From: Pseudomonas cremoricolorata
GTDB lineage: Bacteria > Pseudomonadota > Gammaproteobacteria > Pseudomonadales > Pseudomonadaceae
Reading direction: 5' to 3'
DNA length: 64,000 bases
NCBI RefSeq assembly: GCF_000759535.1
Contig: NZ_CP009455.1
Span: forward strand, 3,968,001 to 4,032,000
Part shown: in pieces, positions 57,750-64,000 of the stretch
Layout: the number at the start of each line of letters is the position of its first letter
Numbering within the stretch: the first letter of the stretch is position 1
Program-made: the position numbers and the translations under genes
The notes under the pieces: model-generated
The model's input: only the letters and a program-made list of their open reading frames with translations
What the model was told of the DNA's origin: nothing
Databases searched by the model: none

Positions 57750-58846
57750 GCGTTGAGTTCATCGGCCTGATCGGCCCTCAGGAAGGCAGCGAATCCCAGG
57801 CACCGCGCGGTCCCCAGGTGGATTTGCCGTTCATCAAGGCCTTCGCCCAGGCCCAGGAATACGCAGGCTTCGACAAGGCGCTGCTGGCAGTCAACACCAG
57901 CGCGGCGGACTCGTTGATTCTGGCCAGCTATGTGGCGGCAGTCACCGAGCGGCTTGGGCTGCTGGTGGCCCATCGTCCGGGCTTTCAGGCCCCAACCTTC
58001 GCAGCCAGGCAATTGGCCACACTCGATCAGCTCAGTGCCGGCCGCGCGGCGATCAATGTCATCACCGGCGGCGACAGCGGCGATTTGCAACGCGACGGCG
58101 ATTTTCTCGACAAGGATGCCCGCTACGCGCGTACCGACGAATACCTGCAGGTGCTGCAAAAAACCTGGTACGCACGCGAGCCGTTCAACCACCACGGTGC
58201 GCACTACCAGGTCGAGGACAACCTCACGCTGGTCAAACCCAAGGGCAAGCTGCCGGTGTATTTCTCGGGCGCCTCGGATGCAGCGGTGGACGTCGCCGCG
58301 CGGCATGCCGATGTCTACATGATGTGGGGCGAGCCGCTGCAGCAAGTCGCCGAGCGCATCGCCAAGGTGCGCAAGGCTGCTGCGCGACATGGCCGTGAAG
58401 GGCAGATCCGCTTCAGCCTGTCGCTGCGTCCGATCCTGGGCGCCACGGAAGAACAAGCCTGGGCGCGCGCCGAGCAGATTCTCGCCGACGCCCGCCAGTT
58501 GCATGGGCAACACGCCGCATCGAATCGCGACAAACGCTTCGGTAACAGCAATGTCGGCTCGCAGCGCCTGGTGCAACTGGCCAGCCAGCGCCAGGTCCAC
58601 GACCAGCGGCTGTGGACTGAAATCGCCGCATTGACCGGTGCCGCAGGCAACTCCACGGCCTTGGTGGGTACGCCCGAGCAAGTCGCCGAAGCAGCGCTGG
58701 AGTACTACAAACTGGGAGTCAGCACCTTTTTGTTCCGCGGTTTCGATCAGTTGCAGGATGCCGTGCAGTACGGCCGCGATCTGCTACCGCTGATCCGGAC
58801 TCAGGTCGCAGCTTACGATCAACTGGGCGAAGCTCAGCGCGCCTGA
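57746..58846 (+). CDS. FMNH2-dependent alkanesulfonate monooxygenase family (SsuD/SfnG-like)
   Basis: A 366-aa bacterial-luciferase-like monooxygenase. Typical stretches: AGFDKALLAVNTSAADSLILASYVAAVTERL, VAHRPGFQAPTFAARQLATLDQLSAGRAAINVITGGD, and YARTDEYLQVLQKTWY. Such enzymes cleave the C-S bond of sulfonates or sulfones with reduced flavin supplied by a separate reductase. No ssuE-type reductase lies next to it. It has its own promoter element, shared with the operon before it. Confidence 0.9.
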   Translation: MSVEFIGLIGPQEGSESQAPRGPQVDLPFIKAFAQAQEYAGFDKALLAVNTSAADSLILASYVAAVTERLGLLVAHRPGFQAPTFAARQLATLDQLSAGRAAINVITGGDSGDLQRDGDFLDKDARYARTDEYLQVLQKTWYAREPFNHHGAHYQVEDNLTLVKPKGKLPVYFSGASDAAVDVAARHADVYMMWGEPLQQVAERIAKVRKAAARHGREGQIRFSLSLRPILGATEEQAWARAEQILADARQLHGQHAASNRDKRFGNSNVGSQRLVQLASQRQVHDQRLWTEIAALTGAAGNSTALVGTPEQVAEAALEYYKLGVSTFLFRGFDQLQDAVQYGRDLLPLIRTQVAAYDQLGEAQRA

Positions 58847-58953
58847 ACCCGCAGCGCCCACGCGCACCTGCGCGGCCGGCCCCAGACGGCAGCCGTTGCA
58901 TTTGCCCGGCGCGTGTCCCAAGCTCTGCCGCTCCACTTGCCATGGAGCGGACG

Positions 58954-60009
58954 ATGCGCAGACGCACCCACTACCTGATCGCCCTCGCCCTGGTGCTGGC
59001 CGTTGTCGCCACCTTCAGCTACCTGTGGCGTACACCGGCTCCAACGCCGGTCGCACTGGCGCCGCACAGCTATGGCAAAGCCATGCGCCTGGCCCATCAA
59101 GGTCAGCCGGGGGCGGCACGCCTGCTCTACCAGCAGCTGCAACGCAACGACTTGTCTCCCGAGCGGCGCGCCGCGCTGTACCAAGAGCTGCCCAATTACC
59201 CTTCATCCATCGCCCTGAAACTGGCCAAGCAAGATCTCGCCGCGGCCCAACCCCAGGTACGCCGAGCGGCCATCGCCGGTATCCAGCGGCTACTGCCCGC
59301 GGCGCAGCGCAGCATGGCCCTGGGGCCTTTGCTGGAAGACCAGGACCTGAGCGTGCGCCACGCGGCGGTCGATGCGTTACTGGGGCTGTCGCCCGATGCC
59401 ATCGGTCTTTACTTCAGCCCATTGCGCGATGCCCTCGAGCAGTATCAGCAGACCTTGGAGGCGCAAACGGACGACGCTGATGCGCAGTTGCACCTGGCTC
59501 GCCTGTACCTGCACGAGAACGACTACCCCGACGCCAGCCGCGCCCTGCAGCGCAGCCTGGCATTGCGACCGCACAGCAGCGAAGCGCTGGCCACCCAGGT
59601 ACGTTTGCTGGAGCGACAAGGCCAGCACGATGCGTCGCGCGAGGTGCTGGCCAAAGCCCTGTCCGAACAGCCCGACTCGGCCTTCCTGCAGCACGAGCTG
59701 GGGCTTTGGTTGCAGCGCCATGCGCAGACCGAATACGCCCTGCTGGCGTTTTCTCGCGCCGTCGAGCTGCAGCCAGACAACGCCGACTACCGTTACACCC
59801 TTGCCACCGGCCTGCATCAGCTCGAACAAGTCGATGCAGCGCAAACTCAGTTGCAGACCTTGCTCGACCAGCACCCCAACGATCGTCGTGCCCGCCTGCT
59901 GTTGATCGACTATTGGAAAGAAACCGGGCAGTTGCAGAACGTCCAGGTGCTGCTCGCCGAACTTGAGCGGCAAAACCCTGACGATCCAGCCCTGCAACAG
60001 GGTTTGTGA
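58954..60009 (+). CDS. Membrane-anchored TPR/HEAT-repeat protein
   Basis: A 351-aa protein with an N-terminal signal anchor (residues 6-26). After it come a HEAT-like helical region (QVRRAAIAGIQRLLP, SVRHAAVDALLGL) and several tetratricopeptide repeats (ADAQLHLARLYLHENDYPDASRALQRSLALRP onward). It presumably acts as a periplasmic protein-interaction scaffold. The ATG at 58954 has GGAG seven bases upstream; 58942 is an alternative. Partner unknown. Confidence 0.8.
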   Translation: MRRRTHYLIALALVLAVVATFSYLWRTPAPTPVALAPHSYGKAMRLAHQGQPGAARLLYQQLQRNDLSPERRAALYQELPNYPSSIALKLAKQDLAAAQPQVRRAAIAGIQRLLPAAQRSMALGPLLEDQDLSVRHAAVDALLGLSPDAIGLYFSPLRDALEQYQQTLEAQTDDADAQLHLARLYLHENDYPDASRALQRSLALRPHSSEALATQVRLLERQGQHDASREVLAKALSEQPDSAFLQHELGLWLQRHAQTEYALLAFSRAVELQPDNADYRYTLATGLHQLEQVDAAQTQLQTLLDQHPNDRRARLLLIDYWKETGQLQNVQVLLAELERQNPDDPALQQGL

Positions 60010-60114
60010 CACCACTCGGCAGTTATACGGTGGGCGGCTGCGGACAGTTTGAACCGCGCCGCGATGGGCACAGTCCAGTGCTGTAATAGTGTCCACTTCT
60101 CACAGGAGCGCCTC

Positions 60115-61719
60115 GTGGCCAGGACGATTTCACTGGATGAGCGCGCGTTGATTCTGGCCCCCTCACAGCGTGCCGACCATACCTCGCAACTGCTCAGCCG
60201 AGCCGGATTCGGTTGCGCCGCCACCGATGACTTGCACAACCTGGGACAGTGGCTGGTCGATGGTGCGGCCATGGCCATCGTCGACGAGCATAGCTTGTCT
60301 TGCGATCTGGACGGCCTGCGCACGTTCCTTGCCACCCAGCCGCCTTGGTCCGACCTGCCGGTACTGCTGTTGTGCGCGCCGCAGTCGACCTCGGACTGGG
60401 CCATCCTGGGCAATCTGTTCCTGCTGCCGCACCCCTGCCAGGATGTGCAACTGCTGGGGCTGGTCAAGAGCGCGCTGCGCGCGCGGCAGCTGCAATATCG
60501 CTGCCGAGATCAACTGAGCGGATTCGATAAGGCCTTGCAGCGTCAAGCGCGACTCAGCCAGCAGCACCAGGACATGCTGCACCATACGCGCAAGATGGAA
60601 GCCATTGGCCAACTGGCGGGCGGCGTCGCCCACGACTTCAACAATTTGTTGACCAGCATTGGCGGCAGCCTGGAAATCGCCGGGCGGCGTCTGGACCGTG
60701 GGCAGATCGAAGGTCTCTCGGCGGTGCTCAACATGGGACGCGAGGCGGTCAACCGGGCCGCCCGGCTGACCCATCGGCTGCTGGCGTTTTCCTCACGCCA
60801 ATCGCTGGAAAGCCAGCCCATCGATGTCGCCGGCTGGCTGCGTTCCGCGCAGCTGGCGAGTCAGACAGGGCCTGGCATCACCGTGCAATTGAGCCTTGCC
60901 AACGACCTCTGGCAGGCCCAGGCCGATCCCGCTCAGTTGACCGACGCGTTCGACAACCTGCTGTGCAACGCCTGTGAAGCGATGCCCAGTGGCGGCGTGC
61001 TGAAGGTGGAGGCACGCAACTGCCATTTCCCTCAAGCGCAGTTCGCCGACGCCCTGCCCGCCGGCGACTACTTGAGCTTGACCGTCACCGACAGCGGACA
61101 GGGCATGGCGCCGGGCATTCTCGAACATGCCTTCGAGCCGTTTTTCAGCACCAAGCCCACCGGCCAGGGCATCGGCATGGGCTTGTCGATGGTGTACGGC
61201 TTCAGCAAGCAGTCAGGCGGACATGTGACGCTCAGCAGTCAGATCGGTCTGGGTACCCAGGCCACGTTGTACCTGCCGCGCTTCGTGGATCATTGCGCAG
61301 AAGCGCCGCAGCGCGCGCAAGACCCTATCAGAGACGCTCATGCAGGCCCGACCGAATTCCATGTCCTGATCGTCGAAGACGATCATCAGGTGCGGCAAAT
61401 GCTTCACCAGACCTTGACTGAAGAAGGGCTGGCGTGCAGCTGCGCAGCCGATGCGGGCGAAGCGCTGGAGTTGCTGCGCAGTGGTCATGCGCTTGACCTA
61501 TTGATCACCGATGTCGGTTTGCCAGGCATGAGCGGTCGTCAGTTGGCGCAGATCGCGCGTACCCATCAGCCGGAGCTGCGGGTGTTGTTCATCACCGGCT
61601 ACGCGGAAACGGCCATGGCTCGCGAAGCCTTCCTCGAGGCGGGCATGGATCTGCTGTGCAAACCCTTTGCGATGCAGCAGGTGCGCGACCGGGTACTGGC
61701 TATATTGCAGGGCGAGTAA
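60115..61719 (+). CDS. Soluble hybrid histidine kinase
   Basis: A 534-aa kinase with no membrane segment. The N-terminal ~125 residues form a degenerate receiver-like domain (LILAPSQRADHTSQLL...TQPPWSDLPVLLL). A HisKA domain carries H173 (LAGGVAHDFNNLL), followed by an HATPase (NLLCNACEAMPSGG, DSGQGMAPG, GIGMGLSMVYG). The C-terminal receiver has D466 (LLITDVGLPGMSG). The GTG start at 60115, preceded by AGGAG, is chosen over an upstream in-frame ATG at 60049. No response regulator is adjacent. Confidence 0.88.
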   Translation: MARTISLDERALILAPSQRADHTSQLLSRAGFGCAATDDLHNLGQWLVDGAAMAIVDEHSLSCDLDGLRTFLATQPPWSDLPVLLLCAPQSTSDWAILGNLFLLPHPCQDVQLLGLVKSALRARQLQYRCRDQLSGFDKALQRQARLSQQHQDMLHHTRKMEAIGQLAGGVAHDFNNLLTSIGGSLEIAGRRLDRGQIEGLSAVLNMGREAVNRAARLTHRLLAFSSRQSLESQPIDVAGWLRSAQLASQTGPGITVQLSLANDLWQAQADPAQLTDAFDNLLCNACEAMPSGGVLKVEARNCHFPQAQFADALPAGDYLSLTVTDSGQGMAPGILEHAFEPFFSTKPTGQGIGMGLSMVYGFSKQSGGHVTLSSQIGLGTQATLYLPRFVDHCAEAPQRAQDPIRDAHAGPTEFHVLIVEDDHQVRQMLHQTLTEEGLACSCAADAGEALELLRSGHALDLLITDVGLPGMSGRQLAQIARTHQPELRVLFITGYAETAMAREAFLEAGMDLLCKPFAMQQVRDRVLAILQGE

Positions 61720-61727
61720 GACCGCCT

Positions 61728-62186
61728 TCAGCGGCCGATGTCCTCGTTCCACAGTTCGGGATGGCACTCGATGAAATCGCCCATCAAGCGCTGGCACTGG
61801 CTGTCGTCCAGCACCTCGATACTGACCCCGCGACTGCGCAGCAGGGCTTCTTCGCCCATGAAGGTGCGGTTCTCGCCCACCACCACCTGACGGATGCCAT
61901 ACAGCAGGATCGCCCCGCTGCACATCGGGCACGGTGACAAGGTGGTGTACAGGATGCTTTCACGGTAAACCGCCGCGCTCTGCCGGCCGGCGTTCTCCAG
62001 CGCGTCCATTTCTCCGTGCAGCACCGCGCTGTCCTGCTGCACGCGGCGGTTATGGCCCCGGCCAATGATCGCGCCCCGGTGAACCAGCACCGAACCGATC
62101 GGAATACCGCCCTCTTCGAGTCCCTTGCGGGCCTCTTCGATGGCCGCCTGCATGAATGGGTCCGGGTTGCTGAGTGAGTGGTCCAT
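61728..62186 (-). CDS. Nucleoside/cytosine deaminase (yeast FCY1-like)
   Basis: A 152-aa zinc deaminase. H57 and E59 (LHGEMDALE) and C86/C89 (TLSPCPMCSGAILLYGI) form the active site. The C-terminal HPELWNEDIGR parallels the yeast cytosine deaminase ending, including its substrate-contacting Asp (D149). This is different from the CodA amidohydrolase and from TadA. It probably deaminates cytosine or a related base. It is convergent with the kinase, with 8 bp between stops. Confidence 0.88.
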   Translation of the reverse strand: MDHSLSNPDPFMQAAIEEARKGLEEGGIPIGSVLVHRGAIIGRGHNRRVQQDSAVLHGEMDALENAGRQSAAVYRESILYTTLSPCPMCSGAILLYGIRQVVVGENRTFMGEEALLRSRGVSIEVLDDSQCQRLMGDFIECHPELWNEDIGR

Positions 62187-62349
62187 GGCGGCTCCGTAGG
62201 GGTTGAAGGCGGCTCTAGGCTAGCACACTGCCAGCGTGCAGCCATGGCTGCCTGCGACAAGTCTCACAGCACGTGTCTTCACTAGCCGGGCAACGGGCTG
62301 AAATAAGCCACCCGCCGTAGAAGTCGTTTTACCCTAACCTGCGCCGATT

Positions 62350-62374
62350 CCCCTCGCGCAGCCGCTGCGCGGGG
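62350..62374 (+). other. GC-rich hairpin in the leader of the CSS gene
   Basis: CGCGCAG-CCG-CTGCGCG with flanking CCC/GGG pairs (one mismatch) lies about 30 nt before the start codon. It may form in the mRNA leader. No further role can be inferred. Confidence 0.4.
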
Positions 62375-62403
62375 TACGCCCGCCGACAGAGGATGAAGTG
62401 CCC

Positions 62404-63204
62404 ATGAATACACGCCGTCTTGCCCAACGACGTCTGCCAACGCTACTGACCACGTTGGGCATCGGCCTGATTCCGGTGCTGTGCGGCATGCTGGTGATGG
62501 TTCACCAGGTCGATAGCGAGCTGCAGACCCAGGCGCGAAGTACTGCAGCGCGCACGGTCCGCGCACTCGATCAGGTATTCGATTCGCTGCGCGATACCAG
62601 CGCGCATATCGCTTATGCGCCTTCCTACAACTGCACCGGCCTGGCGGCCAGACTACGCCGCCAGGTCAGCGCCAGCCCCTTGCTGCGCTCCATGCAGGTG
62701 CTTGAGGCCAACGGCAGCTCGTGCGGCTCCAGCGAACAGGAGCCCAAGCACCTGCAAACGTTGCAGGGGCTGGCAGGGCTTGGGATGACTTTACTGTCGG
62801 AGCGGGCGGTCGAGGCGCCCGATGCGCTGCTGTCGTTCGCCCGGCAATATGACGACTATTTACTGCAGGCCACGGTCTACGGAGAACCGTTGAGGGATCG
62901 TCTATCGCAGTTTGCCGGGGGCGAGATCATTGAGGTGAAATTCGCCGACCATTCGGTCTGGATCAGCGCCGAAAACTACCGCCACCAGAACACCGAGGTA
63001 GTCTTCAACCGGGTCAGCAAGACGTCCTCCGCCTACGGCTTCAAGGTGCGTGCCGGCTATTCGGCCGGCACCTTCAGCAGACTGCTCTGGCAACACAGCG
63101 TGGGCAGCCTGCCGTCGTTCATCCTGGTCGGAGTACTGACCAGCGCAGGTGTGTACCTGGGCATGCTCAGCAGTCAGCGCCGACGCGTGCGCGCGGCGCC
63201 ATGA
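62404..63204 (+). CDS. Stand-alone CSS-motif periplasmic sensor protein (no EAL)
   Basis: A 266-aa membrane protein with a helix at about 12-34, a periplasmic domain, and a second helix near 237-258. The periplasmic part has C77 (YNCTGL) and C107 (NGSSCGSS), the CSS motif found in c-di-GMP phosphodiesterases such as PdeC. The EAL domain that normally follows the second helix is missing; the protein ends in an Arg-rich tail. In PdeC the cysteines form a redox-sensitive disulfide. A GTG two codons upstream (62398) is an alternative start. Confidence 0.75.
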   Translation: MNTRRLAQRRLPTLLTTLGIGLIPVLCGMLVMVHQVDSELQTQARSTAARTVRALDQVFDSLRDTSAHIAYAPSYNCTGLAARLRRQVSASPLLRSMQVLEANGSSCGSSEQEPKHLQTLQGLAGLGMTLLSERAVEAPDALLSFARQYDDYLLQATVYGEPLRDRLSQFAGGEIIEVKFADHSVWISAENYRHQNTEVVFNRVSKTSSAYGFKVRAGYSAGTFSRLLWQHSVGSLPSFILVGVLTSAGVYLGMLSSQRRRVRAAP

Positions 63205-63222
63205 AAGGCGGCGCATAACGCG

Positions 63223-64000
63223 TTACTCGGCGTTCAGCACCCCACGCCGAACCTGATCGCGCTCGATCGATTCGAACAGCGCCTTGAAGTTGCCTTCGCC
63301 GAACCCGTCGTCGCCCTTGCGCTGAATGAACTCGAAGAACACCGGGCCCAGCAGCGTGCCGGAGAAGATCTGCAGCAACAGACGGCGACTGCCATCCTGC
63401 GCCGCACCATCGAGCAGGATGCCGCGGCTCTGCAGGGCCTGCACTGGCTCACCATGGTTCGGCAGGCGTTCTTCGAGCATCTCGTAGTAGGTCTGCGGCG
63501 GCGGGGTCATGAAGACCATGCCCAGTGCCTTGAGGGCATCCCAGGTCTGGATCAGGTCGTCGGTCAGAAACGCCACGTGCTGGATGCCCTCGCCATTGAA
63601 CTGCATGAGGAACTCTTCGATCTGCCCGGCGCCCTTGGACGACTCTTCGTTGAGCGGAATGCGGATCATGCCATCGGGCGCGGTCATGGCCTTGGAGGTT
63701 AGCCCGGTATATTCGCCCTTGATGTCGAAATAGCGAATCTCGCGGAAGTTGAACAACTTTTCATAGAAGCCGGCCCAATAGGCCATGCGTCCGCGATAGA
63801 CGTTGTGGGTCAGGTGGTCGATGATCTTGAGGCCCGCGCCTTGCGGGTGGCGATCGACGCCGTCGAGGAAGGTGAAGTCGATATCGTAGATCGAACTGCC
63901 CTCCTCGAAGCGGTCGATCAAATACAGCGGCGCCCCGCCGATACCTTTGATCGCTGGCAGGCGCAACTCCATCGGTCCGGTCTCGATCTCCACGGGTTGC
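63223..64000 (-). CDS. hpd: 4-hydroxyphenylpyruvate dioxygenase, 3' part
   Basis: The C-terminal ~259 residues of HPPD, the tyrosine catabolism enzyme making homogentisate; the N-terminus lies beyond the right edge. Iron ligands are in [15 protein letters not shown] and FFEFIQRKG (two His and one Glu). The C-terminal lid [24 protein letters not shown] is intact. Confidence 0.95.
   Translation of the reverse strand, partial: QPVEIETGPMELRLPAIKGIGGAPLYLIDRFEEGSSIYDIDFTFLDGVDRHPQGAGLKIIDHLTHNVYRGRMAYWAGFYEKLFNFREIRYFDIKGEYTGLTSKAMTAPDGMIRIPLNEESSKGAGQIEEFLMQFNGEGIQHVAFLTDDLIQTWDALKALGMVFMTPPPQTYYEMLEERLPNHGEPVQALQSRGILLDGAAQDGSRRLLLQIFSGTLLGPVFFEFIQRKGDDGFGEGNFKALFESIERDQVRRGVLNAE

Overview
The window is high-GC, densely coded chromosomal DNA from a Pseudomonas, most likely of the P. 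putida group. The best signatures are a mexS/mexT divergent pair, a muxABC-opmB efflux operon, a gntR/gntK/gntT gluconate locus, cobN with chlI/chlD-type chelatase partners behind cobalamin riboswitches, hpd, and several families typical of Pseudomonas (DUF1652, DUF2388, DUF1543). I see no rRNA, tRNA, CRISPR array, insertion sequence or prophage. It reads as ordinary chromosome with a few accessory loci.

Layout. 1-3.2 kb: the end of an unidentified gene, a YiaY-like iron alcohol dehydrogenase and phosphoglucomutase. 3.3-7.2 kb: a two-gene DNA-repair operon, a FAN1 (VRR-NUC) nuclease followed by an XPD/DinG-type helicase fused to a PD-(D/E)XK nuclease, with a consensus LexA box in front. 7.3-11 kb: TerC/Alx-like membrane protein, HAD-IB phosphatase and an unrecognised 461-aa protein. 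11.2-13.4 kb: mexS and mexT, with no mexEF-oprN beside them. 13.5-15.9 kb: a frameshifted DUF2388 gene, DUF1543, a short-chain dehydrogenase and a PACE efflux protein. 15.9-25.2 kb: a cobalt/cobalamin block. cobW-cobN-chlI-chlD run leftward and cbtB-cbtA-cobE-cobM run rightward, and each direction starts with its own cobalamin riboswitch.

25.5-30.7 kb: a BvgAS-like two-component pair and a convergent soluble PAS chemoreceptor. 30.8-34 kb: gluconate uptake and phosphorylation under GntR, with a match to the published GntR operator. 34.1-36.7 kb: a small secreted protein, an orphan tyrosine recombinase, DUF1345 and DUF1652. 36.7-45.7 kb: muxABC-opmB. 45.9-48.7 kb: thiol peroxidase, a serine/threonine-type permease and AlkB.

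48.8-58.8 kb: a probable organosulfur scavenging cluster. It holds a LysR regulator, an SfnC/DszC-like flavoprotein, an internally deleted 2-hydroxyacid dehydrogenase, a class II aldolase, a peptide-type ABC importer and an SsuD-like monooxygenase. Its two transcription units share a 25-bp promoter element containing an inverted repeat. 58.9-64 kb: TPR protein, hybrid histidine kinase, a cytosine-deaminase-like enzyme, a stand-alone CSS sensor domain and the 3' two-thirds of hpd.

The most interesting points are the SOS-linked FAN1/helicase-nuclease operon, the shared operator plus 16-codon leader peptide in the sulfur cluster, the remodelled 2-hydroxyacid dehydrogenase, and the back-to-back B12 riboswitches. 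All functional statements are from sequence reading and family knowledge; no search was run.
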